A DNA stretch of 64,000 bases, from the NCBI GenBank assembly GCA_902167985.1, contig CABHNZ010000008.1:186001-250000 (forward strand), in the 5' to 3' direction. The stretch comes from Shinella sp. UYSO24 (GTDB taxonomy: Bacteria; Pseudomonadota; Alphaproteobacteria; Rhizobiales; Rhizobiaceae). The notes beneath the pieces are model-generated. The model was given only the letters and a program-made list of their open reading frames with translations. It had not been told where the DNA came from and did not search any database. The translations under genes and the position numbers were made by a program. This document shows positions 11,410-19,812 of this stretch, in pieces. The stretch's first letter is position 1; the number at the start of each line of letters is the position of its first letter.

Positions 11410-11927
11410 CTAGCACAGCATTACATTATAATATTCTAAAATAAATAATGAACAGAGTCTTCCGCAATTGACGCTTGTCAGTTTTTGGCCGGAAATACTT
11501 GGGATTATGCTGTTGTTGCGCCGCTCTTAGGCAGACATCCGCGGGGACGAAGTTCCCTTTCTCGGGAAGAACAACCGAGATATTACAAGCGCTTGAGAAG
11601 AAAAGGCGGAAAAATTCCGAGCGTTTCATCCCCGCCCGCACAAGGTTTGCGACAATCAGGTCGTCATCGGGCGGGAAACCGGGTTCGCGAACGGCATCCC
11701 ATCACACGGGTTCATTTGCTCGGTTTCCGATGATGGTCGCCAATGCCGTAAGACGGGAACTGACACGTCCCGAAACGAAGGCAGAAAGCGATCGGGGCAG
11801 GCGAAAGATCGCCCTCCAACCCCCAAATCATGCCCCGCCTGCCCCGCTCCCGCAAAGGCAAGCGTTCAGAACCATGCCGGCTTCGCGCATGGGCGAAGCC
11901 GTTTGTTTCTTCTCGAGTGACGCCGCC
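11410..11927. other. Intergenic region without a recognised gene
   Basis: About 500 bases between the starts of the minus-strand GGDEF-EAL gene and the end of the monooxygenase gene. Frames across it show no family resemblance. It holds one strong inverted repeat: CGGGGCAGGCG (11793-11803) against CGCCTGCCCCG (11836-11846), which could end transcription after the monooxygenase or fold in a small RNA; no T tract follows it. Confidence 0.4.
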
Positions 11928-13247
11928 TTAGGCGAAGAAGCGGTTCTTCGGTCGCGGCAGGCCGAAATGTTCGCGCAGCGTCGAGCCTTCATATTCCGTG
12001 CGGAACAGGCCGCGCGCCTGCAATTCCGGCACGAGACGGTCTGCGACATCTTCCAGCCCCTGCGGCAGGAAAGGCATGACGACGGTAAAGCCGTCGCTTG
12101 CCTCCTCCGTCAACCAGCGTTCCATCTCGTCGGCAATCGTCTTCGGCGTGCCGACAAAGGCAAGGCCGGAATAGCCGCCGTAGCGCTGGGCAAGCTGGCG
12201 AACGGTCAGGTTTTCCGTCCGCGCCAGTTCGATCACCTGGGCGCGGCCGGATTTGCTAGCATTGCTTTCCGGCACATCCGGCAGCGGCCCATCCGGATCG
12301 AAGCCGGAGACATCATGGCCGAGCGCGATGGAAAGCGAGGCGACCGCGCTGTCGTAATGCACGAGACTGTCGAGCTTGGCGCGCTTGGCCTTCGCCTCCT
12401 CCACCGTATCGCCGATGACGATGAAGGCGGCAGGCATGATCTTCAGATGATCCGGGCTGCGGCCAAAGGCACCCATGCGGCCCTTGATATCCTTGTAAAG
12501 CGCCTTGCCCGCCTCGATATTGCGCGGCGAGCAGAAGACCAGTTCGGCGGTCTCGGCGGCAAGCTGCCGGCCCGGCTCCGATTGCCCGGCCTGCACGATG
12601 ACCGGCCAGCCCTGTACGGGCCGGGCGATATTGAGCGGGCCGCGCACGCTGAGCTCATCGCCCTTATGATCGAGCACATGCATCTTGTCGGGATCGAAAT
12701 AGATGCCGGTTTCCTGATCGCGGATGAAGGCGTCATCGGCAAAACTGTCCCACAGGCCGGTGACGACATCATAGAATTCGCGCGCCCGCTTGTAGCGCTC
12801 TCCGTGTTCGACATGCTCGTCGAGGCCGAAATTGCGGGCCGAATCCGGGTTGGACGTGGTGACGATATTCCAGGCGGCGCGGCCATTGCTGATATGGTCG
12901 AGCGAGGCGAAGCGCCTTGCGATGTGATAAGGCTCGTCGAACGTCGTCGAGGCCGTTGCGGCAAGGCCGATCTTGTCGGTGACGGCGGCGAGCGCCGAAA
13001 GAAGCGTGAAGGGTTCGAAGGACGTCACCGTGTGGCTGCGCTTCAGCGCTTCGACCGGCATGTTGAGCACGGCCAGATGATCGGCCATGAAGAAGGCATC
13101 GAATTTCGCCTGTTCCAGCCGCTGGGCGAAGGCCTTGATATGGTTGAAGTTGAAATTCGCATCGGCATAGGCGCCCGGATAGCGCCATGCGCCGGTATGC
13201 AGGCTGACGGGACGCATGAAGGCGGTGAGGTGCAGCTTTCTGGTCAT
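11928..13247 (-). CDS. FMN-dependent monooxygenase, NtaA/SnaA/DszA family
   Basis: A flavin-dependent two-component monooxygenase oxygenase subunit with a luciferase-like TIM barrel. The intact frame of about 439 residues begins MTRKLHLTAFMRP. It contains the family stretches HTGAWRYPGAYADANFNF, FDAFFMADHLAVLN, SFEPFTLLSALAAVT, RRFASLDHISNGRAAWNIVTT, RPVQGWPVIVQAGQSEPGR and GYSGLAFVGTPKTIADEM. Relatives oxidise nitrilotriacetate, dibenzothiophene sulfone or other organosulfur and aminocarboxylate compounds, using FMNH2 from a separate reductase. No reductase gene is nearby. The substrate is unknown; the downstream-strand neighbour is a peptidase, giving no clear clue. Confidence 0.85.
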   Translation of the reverse strand: MTRKLHLTAFMRPVSLHTGAWRYPGAYADANFNFNHIKAFAQRLEQAKFDAFFMADHLAVLNMPVEALKRSHTVTSFEPFTLLSALAAVTDKIGLAATASTTFDEPYHIARRFASLDHISNGRAAWNIVTTSNPDSARNFGLDEHVEHGERYKRAREFYDVVTGLWDSFADDAFIRDQETGIYFDPDKMHVLDHKGDELSVRGPLNIARPVQGWPVIVQAGQSEPGRQLAAETAELVFCSPRNIEAGKALYKDIKGRMGAFGRSPDHLKIMPAAFIVIGDTVEEAKAKRAKLDSLVHYDSAVASLSIALGHDVSGFDPDGPLPDVPESNASKSGRAQVIELARTENLTVRQLAQRYGGYSGLAFVGTPKTIADEMERWLTEEASDGFTVVMPFLPQGLEDVADRLVPELQARGLFRTEYEGSTLREHFGLPRPKNRFFA

Positions 13248-13362
13248 CAAATGGGTCTTTCTGAAATGGCGCCGCTGAAGGTCGCAGGAGTTTTCACATA
13301 GGTATCCATCGCGCCGGTAAAAGCCCCCGGCCGCGCAACAGGCTGCAATTCGTGTTTCCCGA

Positions 13363-14591
13363 CTATCGCTGCGACAGGTCGATCAGCCCGCGCGGCAGGC
13401 TGTTGAGGCACTCCGTGCCAGTGTCCGTGACGAGGAACATGTCCTCGATCATCAGCGCCCCAAGGCCCTGACCGTAAAATGGCGTCTCGAGTGCGACGAC
13501 CATGCCGGGCAGGATTTCTTCGCGGTTCGAGGCCGAGAAGAACGGCCATTCCTCGATACCGACGCTGCCGCCGACCGAATGGCCGAAATGACCGCGGGCA
13601 TATTCCTCGAAACCCGCGCGGCGCATGGCGGCAATTGCCGCCGCATGGACATCGAGGAAGAGATTGCCGGGTTTGAGCGCCGCAAGACCAGCCTGAAAAG
13701 CCTCTTCCAGCGCCATGAAGATATCCAGCGCCAGATCGGACGGGCGGCCATGGGTGAAAGTGCGCGCGCCATCCGACGAATAGCCGCCGACCAGCGTTCC
13801 GACATCGGCCTTTATCAGCGCCCCGGGCGCGACAATTGCGGACATGTCAGAAAGATCGGGCCCGACGGAAATATAGTCCCAGTGACCGGAGAGTGAAAAC
13901 CGCTCTCTGCAGCATAAGCCTGAGCGCCCGCCTTCCACACAGCAGAGAGGGCGGCAAGACTTGCGCCCGGCTCGATCACCGATGCCATGGCGACGAGTCC
14001 GGCTTCCGCGGCCCGGCCGGCATGTTTCAGCCGCTCGATCTCGGCCGACGTCTTCACCGCGCGGGCGCGGCGCAGGACCTGCGATCCATCTTCAAAGGAG
14101 ACACCGGGGAGTGCCGCATTGAGGGCGGCAAAATCCGCAGCCGGCATGAATTCCAGATCCGCCCCGAGCCGCGCTCTTCCCATGCCGCGGCCGGCGAGCA
14201 GATCGGAGAGCAGTGCAAAGGCTTGCGAACGGTCAAAGGTTTCCGGTCGCGGGCCCGCCGTGCCGGAGCGCCGATAGGCTCGTCTATGCCGCGGGCATGT
14301 TCGACCCCGGTCACATCCAGCATGTCGATCCAGATCCGGTGGGTGAGAAGCTCGACGTCAGGGCTGGCACGGCGGACGCCGGCGGCCGCGTGATCGCTGA
14401 CGATGGCCGCGACCGGCTGGCTTTCATCGGCCGGCACAAGCGCGATCGCGGCACCGGCACGGCCCCACATGGTGGCGACGCCGGCCGCGCGCGACCGCAT
14501 ACTGGAACGCTTCCGGCTGGAAGAGCACGAGCCCGTCAAGCCCGGCCTCGCGCATCAACTGCCCGGCCCGCCTGCGATCGATATCAGCCAT
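13363..14591 (-). CDS. M24 family metallopeptidase (Xaa-Pro aminopeptidase/creatinase-like; frame breaks)
   Basis: The C-terminal pita-bread domain is clear. It has metal ligands in DVGTLVGGYSSDGARTF (two aspartates), ARGHFGHSVGG (histidine), ALETPFY and MIEDMFLV (glutamates). The N-terminal creatinase-like lobe starts MADIDRRRAGQLMREAGLDG. At least three frame breaks are present, near 14500, 14250 and 13898; the last is repaired by one T in GGTTTTCAC, restoring SGHWDYISVGPDLS. The intact active-site residues argue for sequencing deletions. Family members cleave X-Pro dipeptides or act on creatine-like compounds, and choosing between these is not possible here. It is upstream of, and on the same strand as, the monooxygenase. 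Confidence 0.78.
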
Positions 14592-14761
14592 TCCCGCATC
14601 CTCATCTCAATGCCTTTTCCCCGACATATGAAACACCGGCCGGACGATGAAAAGAGGGCGTGCGCACCAAAAGAAAAAGGGTGCCGGCCGACATGGCCCA
14701 CACCCTTCCTCACGATCAAACCAGCACCGCGGACCGTCTCCCGGCCGGGTGCAGATATCTC

Positions 14762-15760
14762 TTAGTGCTTGCCCTTTTCCGCATGGCCACCGAAGGCGGC
14801 GCGCAGCGCGGACAGAACCTTGGCGGCATAGACGTCATTGCCCTGCGTGGCGAAACGCTGGAACAGCGCTGCCGACAGGACCGGAAGCGGCACGCCGGTA
14901 TCGATGCCGGATTTCAGCATCCAGCGCCCCTCGCCCGAATCCGACACGCGGCCGCTGAAATCGGTAAGCTGCGGATCGTTGGCAAGCGAACCGGCAAGCA
15001 GATCGAGCAGCCACGAGGAAACGACGCTGCCATGGCGCCAGACTTCCGCCACTTCGCCGACATCGATATCGAGATTGTAGTAATGCGGGTTGGAGAGCGG
15101 GCTCGTCTCGGCATCGACCGAGCGGTCGGCCTTGCCGGAATTGGCCGCCTTCATCAGGTTGAGGCCTTCCGCATAGGCCGCCATCATGCCGTATTCGATG
15201 CCGTTATGCACCATCTTGACGAAGTGGCCGGCGCCGCTCGGGCCGCAATGGAGATAACCGAGTTCGGAGGTCCGGCCGCTTTCCGGCAGGGGCTGGCCGC
15301 GCCGGGCGCCAGCGCGTGGAAGATCGGATCGAGCCGCTTGACGGTCTGTGCCGCGCCGCCGATCATCAGGCAATAGCCGCGATCGAGGCCCCAGACGCCG
15401 CCGCTCGTGCCGACATCGATATAATCGAGGCCGAGAGGAGCCAGCTTGTCGGAACGGTCGATATCGTCCTGATAGTTGGAATTGCCGCCATCGATGATCG
15501 CGTCGCCCTTGGCCAGCAGCGGCGTCAGATGATCGATCGTCTGGTCGGTGATCGCCGCCGCAGCATCAGCCAGACTGCGGCCGCTTTTCGAGCTTGGCGA
15601 CGAGATCCTCGATCGAGCTTGCGCCGATCGCGCCTTCGGCCACCAGCGCTTCGATATTCGCCGGGTTGACGTCAAAGACCACGCAAGAGTGGCCGCCGCG
15701 AATAAGGCGGCGCACCATGTTGGCACCCATCCGCCCGAGACCGATCATTCCAAGTTGCAT
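14762..15760 (-). CDS. gnd: 6-phosphogluconate dehydrogenase, decarboxylating, short form (frame breaks)
   Basis: Oxidises 6-phosphogluconate to ribulose-5-phosphate and CO2. The start [20 protein letters not shown] carries the Rossmann GxGxx[14 protein letters not shown] and [23 protein letters not shown] are the substrate and catalytic regions, and [22 protein letters not shown] holds the catalytic lysine. Reconstructed length is about 333 residues, the short GntZ/YqeC-like class rather than the 470-residue type. Breaks lie near 15585 (after KLEKRP) and 15305 (after HALAPG); one base at each restores the family sequence. No zwf or pgl gene is adjacent. The gene is divergent from the LexA-box small gene. 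Confidence 0.88.
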
Positions 15761-16058
15761 TCCTGCTTCCTTTCAAAACGAAGCTTTGAGGCACGAACGC
15801 CGCCAGCCACCGGGACCGAAAGCGACACCCTGCCGAAAATCAAAGGCTTGCAACGTTACATAGACCCGATTTGAGGTCCGCGTCACGTCCACCTGCGACA
15901 TTGTCGCACATAGACATAACAGTTCGTCGCTCAAGGGAAAGACTGAAACGACGAATAACTGCACTTCACAAACCGCAAGCCTGCCCTGCCCGCCGGCAGC
16001 CGGGGCGGCAGGCAGGCGGGCTCGTTCCGTCCCGCTTGACAAGCCGCCTCAAAAATGA
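15761..16058. other. Intergenic region between gnd and the LexA-box small gene
   Basis: About 300 bases with no recognised gene. It contains a GC-rich stem (GCCTGCC at 15979-15985, GGCAGGC at 16011-16017) and, at its right edge, a TTGACA hexamer at 16036-16041 that fits a -35 element for the small gene starting at 16090. Confidence 0.45.
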
Positions 16059-16073
16059 GAACAAAGAGAGAAC
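16059..16073 (+). promoter_or_regulatory. LexA (SOS) box
   Basis: GAAC-AAAGAGA-GAAC matches the alphaproteobacterial LexA operator, a direct repeat GAAC-N7-GAAC (GTTC-N7-GTTC on the other strand). A consensus TTGACA lies at 16036-16041, and the 17-base spacing would put the -10 element inside the box, so LexA binding would block the promoter. The box ends 16 bases before the ATG at 16090. Confidence 0.7.
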
Positions 16074-16089
16074 ATTGATGGAGGTAGGC

Positions 16090-16263
16090 ATGCATAGGAC
16101 GGAAGATGTTGTCGCGCGCGCCCTGGCGGTCGTCGCTGCCTCGAAGGCTCTGAGAGAGCGTCAGGACCGGGAACGCCGCGAGATTTACGGACGGATCGAA
16201 CTCGCCACGTTAAGAAAACCGAACCTGCCGAAAGGCACGCAGCTGCCGCTCAATCTTCAATAG
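16090..16263 (+). CDS. Small basic protein, predicted LexA-regulated, unknown function
   Basis: A 57-residue soluble, highly charged protein: MHRTEDVVARALAVVAASK, then an Arg/Glu-rich helix (ALRERQDRERREIYGRIELA) and a proline-containing tail ending PLNLQ. An upstream in-frame ATG at 16078 is possible, but GGAGGT at 16080-16085 fits the ATG at 16090. I do not recognise a family. A LexA box and a TTGACA -35 hexamer directly upstream suggest expression during DNA damage, as for small SOS proteins such as Caulobacter SidA, to which it shows no resemblance. Coding status rests on the start signals and the promoter. Confidence 0.6.
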   Translation: MHRTEDVVARALAVVAASKALRERQDRERREIYGRIELATLRKPNLPKGTQLPLNLQ

Positions 16264-16670
16264 ATCGGGCTTCAATAGGTCGGGCTTCAGCAATTCCCGG
16301 CAGAATGGCAGCTGATGCCCAAGCATGCTCAAACGGCGGAAAAGCTTCGATCCAAGGTCTTAACGCGCGTCTGTGGGTATTAACGGCGCGTTCACCATGG
16401 GTGCTAACGATGCTGGCGATGGCCGGCCGGTCGCGGCAGGTTGCGCGGGCCGCAGCGTCCCCCCCTTATCATGCCTGCGGCCGGGGGTCAGTGCGCAGAT
16501 CACGCTCTGGGCGCACAGCCCCCGTACACGACTGGAAACCTTACCGGCGTCATTGCCGGATCGCCGCTATTTTAGTGCCGCTGCGTTTTCTGGTTTACCC
16601 TGTTGTAAAACGGCACTCGACTCACGGCCTGCCCGGTGCTTCACTCGGGTCGTAGCGTGAGGATTGTGTG
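16264..16670. other. Intergenic region, no recognised gene
   Basis: About 400 bases. It begins with a short tandem duplication around TCGGGCTTCA (16265-16290). Two TTAACG words at about 16359 and 16379 and a CTAACG at about 16404 recur at roughly 20-base intervals; they resemble CtrA half-sites but not at the standard TTAA-N7-TTAA spacing. No structured RNA or ORF was convincing. Confidence 0.35.
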
Positions 16671-16799
16671 ATGGCGTTTCATTGGGAATCACCGAGGGAT
16701 CATCGGGGCTATTTCATCAAGATCGTGGCGGCCTGGCTCGGCGCCATACTGGTCGCCGGTCTGCCTGTCTGGATGGCCGTCAGCCTGATCACGCTTTGA
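16671..16799 (+). CDS. Small single-helix membrane protein
   Basis: A 42-residue ORF starting at an ATG preceded by GTGAGGA at 16657-16663 with good spacing. The first 16 residues are polar (MAFHWESPRDHRGYFI), followed by one clear membrane helix (IVAAWLGAILVAGLPVWMAVSL). The organisation suggests an inner-membrane microprotein with a cytoplasmic N-terminus. I do not recognise it. It is followed after about 180 bases by the DoxX gene. Confidence 0.55.
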   Translation: MAFHWESPRDHRGYFIKIVAAWLGAILVAGLPVWMAVSLITL

Positions 16800-16981
16800 T
16801 CGAAAAAACGCTGTCTTTTCCAATCCGACCCTGCGGAAATTGCAAATTTTCGTGATCCTGGCGTGCAAAGCCGCCTGAAGGCCAGATCGCGTCACTCCGT
16901 CGCATAACAACCGTAATCCGATCAGTGCATTGCTCGCCCATGACCGCCACACCAGGGTGTGCGGATCCAATGGAGCAATTG

Positions 16982-17370
16982 ATGATCAAATCCCTTCAGG
17001 CGCCCAGCCGATCGTGCTCGGCCTCTTGCGTATCGCCCTCGGCCTCGTACTGCTGAACTTCGGCCTTGCGAAAATCTTTCACTTCCATGCCGGCAACTTC
17101 ATGCCGCCGCAGGGCTCGCTGCCCTGGTTTGCAGGCCTGATCGAGCTGGTCATCGGCGCGCTTTTCCTGATCGGTTTCCAGACCCGCATCATGGCCTTCA
17201 TCCTCTCGGGTGAAATGGCCGTCGCCTATTTCATCGCGCATCTGCCGAAGAGCTTCTTCCCGACAGAAAACGGCGGCTATGCCGCAGCCGTCTTCGCCGT
17301 CGTCTTCCTCTATTTCGTAACGGCCGGCTCGGGCGCATTCAGCGTCGACCGCGCACGCAACGCTGCCTGA
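16982..17370 (+). CDS. DoxX-family membrane protein
   Basis: A four-helix DoxX/DoxD-like inner-membrane protein of about 130 residues. Visible helices are VLGLLRIALGLVLLNFGLAKIF, FAGLIELVIGALFLIGF, MAFILSGEMAVAYFI and AAAVFAVVFLYFVTAG; the central GEMAVAYFIAHLPKSFFPTENGG is typical. As written the clear coding frame has only a distant TTG start. ATG at 16982 after GGAGC gives MIKSLQ in another frame, and one extra G near 17000 would join it as MIKSLQGAQPIVLGLL. The start is therefore uncertain. DoxX proteins are linked to redox and thiol homeostasis, without a firm role here. Confidence 0.82.
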
Positions 17371-17394
17371 TACCATCCGGTAACGGCATGAAAC

Positions 17395-17427
17395 GGCCCG
17401 TGGCGTCTCGACGCTGCGGGCCTTTTT
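17395..17427 (+). terminator. Rho-independent terminator after doxX
   Basis: GGCCCG-TG-GCGTC pairs with GACGC-TG-CGGGCC and is followed by TTTTT at 17423-17427. Confidence 0.85.
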
Positions 17428-17504
17428 CATTTGGCACCCCTTGAGAACAGCGCCGGGGCAGCGCGAACGGGTCGTACGACACGGCATCTGACGGCATCAA
17501 CTAT

Positions 17505-17675
17505 CCCACGCCATTGCATCCCCGGGCAGGGCATACCCGGGCAGCGCATTCCGGGGCATCACACCCCATCGCATCGCATCCCACCCCATCACATCCCGGC
17601 GCCACCACGCCAGCCGCATCGCATCCCATCTCGGCGCCGCCACGCCAGCCGCACGGCATTCGCCGCATACCTTCC
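17505..17675. repeat. Degenerate CATCCC / GCATCGCATCCCA repeat tract
   Basis: This low-complexity tract is built from variants of CGCATCCCA and CACATCCC. It also has a larger direct repeat whose core CGGCGCC(A/G)CCACGCCAGCCGCA appears at about 17589 and 17634, and a duplicated CCGGGCAG. It lies between the doxX terminator and the hairpin terminator of the small RNAs, so it is probably untranscribed or rarely transcribed. The open frames across it look spurious. Confidence 0.5.
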
Positions 17676-17737
17676 CGATCCGACAAAATCCTGAAATCCC
17701 CCGGCCCGCCTGGACCACGCCCTGAAGGCCTAAAACG

Positions 17738-17889
17738 CAAAAAGCCTGCCGCGGGAGGAGGTGCGGCAGGCTTTTTGAAACGAAAGAACAACAGCTCGGG
17801 AGGAGGAGCGCTGCTGCTCATTGCCGGGACCCATTGGGAGGAGGAGAAGGATCCTCGGCGATATCCAGTGATGTGGGAGGAGGTACATC
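17738..17889 (-). ncRNA. Tandem cuckoo/CcsR-type small RNAs with CCUCCUCCC hairpin loops
   Basis: Read on the minus strand, four consecutive hairpins each expose CCUCCUCCC, the anti-Shine-Dalgarno motif of the cuckoo (CcsR) RNAs of Rhizobiales and Rhodobacterales. Hairpin 1 is GATGT/ACATC (17870-17889). Hairpin 2 is GGATCC/GGGTCC with an outer GCCG/CGGC (17823-17859). Hairpin 3 has a ten-pair stem GAGCAGCAGC/GCTGTTGTTC (17786-17819). Hairpin 4 is a perfect 15-pair stem (17738-17752 with 17763-17777) with loop ACCTCCTCCC and a 3' TTTTTG, so it serves as terminator. Two hairpins per RNA is the family rule, so this is probably two RNAs, either cotranscribed and processed or separate. In Rhodobacter such RNAs respond to stress and follow a DUF1127 gene; I found no DUF1127 gene here. 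Confidence 0.75.
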
Positions 17890-18198
17890 GTCTGGACAAC
17901 TCGAATGTAGCTGATTGCAGCTTATTTCATAGGCAGGATTTCACAGTGCAGGCATGCGCAGGACGCATACCTTCATCATCTTGTCGTCACATCCCGCCTC
18001 TAAAAGCGTCAATCCCTTGCTGTGATGGATCTGCCGCACCTGCGAAACGATTGTGTTGCAAGGCCTCCATGCCCACTTTCCGCCGGAATGTTGCGGATGT
18101 AGTGGTTTCATGAAAGAGCGCGCCGGCGGCGGGGTGGTAGATATCCGCAACGAGACGCAACTCTCCCCCTGTTTACATGCCCTTTTGAGGACAGACCT
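17890..18198. other. Intergenic region upstream of the small RNAs and the L,D-transpeptidase gene
   Basis: About 310 bases that must contain the promoter of the leftward RNAs and the start region of the rightward gene. I saw no consensus sigma-54, RpoH or EcfG promoter. A minus-strand frame of 69 codons at 17941-18150 has no family resemblance. Confidence 0.35.
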
Positions 18199-19733
18199 GT
18201 GCCACAGAGATCAACAGCCCGTTTGATCATTCCGCTCCTCGGCGCCTTTGCAGGCGTCGCGGCTTTTTCCGTCGCAGCCGGCAGCGCCTTTGCCCAGGCG
18301 CCGCGTGCTGCCCAGCAACCGAAGGTGGATGCCGACGGCCAGCCGGCACCACGCGTCGGCTATCCCGTTCCGCCGCGCCGCGCCGTGCATATCACCCCGC
18401 GTGATGACGGCGCCTCGTTCGAGACCCTGTTCGACAGCGCCGCCGGCAACCAGTCCAAGGTGCTGCGCAACATGGCAGCCGTCTCGATGCCGATGAATGA
18501 CGACATCGCGGCCGCGGTCGAGGGCTATTACAACCAGCCGAAGGCAAAGCTGATCTGGACCGACGGCAAGGTGGCCAATGCCAAGGCGGCACAGGCGATC
18601 AGCCTGTTGAAGCAGGCCGATGACTGGGGCCTCAATGCCGGCGACTACACGGTCGCAACCACGTTCGAAAGCATGCCGCAGGGCTCTGCCGAGCGCGCCA
18701 AGGCGCTGGCCATGTTCGAAGTCTCGCTGTCGGACAAGATGCTGATGTTCCTGCAGGACAATTTCCGCGGCCGCATCGATCCGAACCAGCTTTCCAACTA
18801 CTACGACTTCAAGCGCAAGCCGGTGGACCTCAAGGGGACGATCGGCCAGCTTTCGTCGCGCCCGACCTGATGCCGATCTTCGATCGCTTCATGCCGAGCA
18901 ATCCGAAATTCGCCCAGCTTGCCGCCGAACTGCATTACCTGAAGACCTCGGGTCAGGGCTCGGGCGCCGCCGCCAATATCGACAAGGTGACGGTTGCCAT
19001 GGAAGAGCTGCGCTGGATGCCGCAGGAATTTCCGCAGCGCTACGTCTTCATCAACCAGCCCGCCTACATGGCCTATTACCATGAGAACGGCCAGATGACG
19101 TTTTCGACCAAGGCGGTGATCGGCCAGCAGAACCACCAGACGAATTTCTTCGACGCGACGATCAAGACCGTCGAATTCAACCCCGATTGGGGCGTGCCGC
19201 AGTCGATCATCAAGAACGAGATGCTGCCGAAGCTGAAGCGCGATCCGGCCTATCTCGACAAGGAAGGCTATGTCGTCACCGTCAAGGGCAAGCAGATGCC
19301 GTCGGCCAAGGTGGACTGGTCGCAGCCGCTCGACAATATCGGCGTCGTGCAGCCGCCCGGCCCGGATAATGCGCTCGGCCAGCTGAAGATCCTCTTCCCG
19401 AACGCCCATGCGATCTACATGCATGACACGCCTGCGCGCGGAAAATTCGCCTCGCAGGACCGCATGTTCAGCCATGGCTGCGTGCGCCTTGAAGATCCGC
19501 GCGGCATGGCCGCTGCTGTGCTCGGCAATACCGTCGATTTCGTCAACCAGCAGATTGCCGGCGGCGAGAAGAAGGACATGCCGGTGCCGGAACAGATGAC
19601 CGTCTATGTCGCCTATTTCACCGCATGGCCGAAGGAAGACGGCACGGTGCAGTATTTCGACGATATCTATGGCCGCGATGCCCAGACGCTGAGCGCCATC
19701 GCCGCCACGAGTTCCAGCCGCGCACAATCCTGA
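18199..19733 (+). CDS. Periplasmic L,D-transpeptidase, YcbB-like (one frame break)
   Basis: A YkuD-domain transpeptidase that makes 3-3 peptidoglycan cross-links or attaches proteins to peptidoglycan. The GTG start at 18199 follows GAGGA. A signal peptide (LIIPLLGAFAGVAAFSVAAGSAFAQA) leads into a scaffold region (YYNQPKAKLIWTDGKVA, NFRGRIDPNQLS) and then the catalytic domain with FSHGCVRLEDPRGMA, the conserved HGCVR cysteine motif. One frame break near 18860, after TIGQLSSRP, splits it into two overlapping open frames; the combined length is about 510 residues, usual for this class. Downstream is a terminator. The gene is divergent from the small RNAs. Confidence 0.88.
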
Positions 19734-19768
19734 CCGGATCCGGCAGCGCCCAAGAAGCTCAGATTTCG

Positions 19769-19800
19769 ACGACCCGGCCGGGACACCAGCCGGGTCGTTT
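19769..19800 (+). terminator. Rho-independent terminator after the L,D-transpeptidase gene
   Basis: ACGACCCGGC pairs perfectly with GCCGGGTCGT across a ten-base loop, followed by TTTGC. It lies between two convergent genes and may serve both. Confidence 0.75.
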
Positions 19801-19812
19801 GCATTTGCGGCC

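Noticed and set aside
11475-13301. Plus-strand ORF of 608 codons
   Set aside because: It is antisense to the intact FMN monooxygenase gene.
16359-16410. CtrA binding sites
   Set aside because: The TTAACG words are present but not at the TTAA-N7-TTAA spacing, so they are at most half-sites.
17501-17899. Minus-strand ORF of 132 codons with a Cys/Gly-rich tail
   Set aside because: It runs through the four sRNA hairpins, a terminator and the low-complexity repeat tract, and has no ribosome site or family resemblance.
17941-18150. DUF1127 gene upstream of the cuckoo-like RNAs
   Set aside because: The only open frame lacks the Arg-rich DUF1127 pattern and any recognisable motif.
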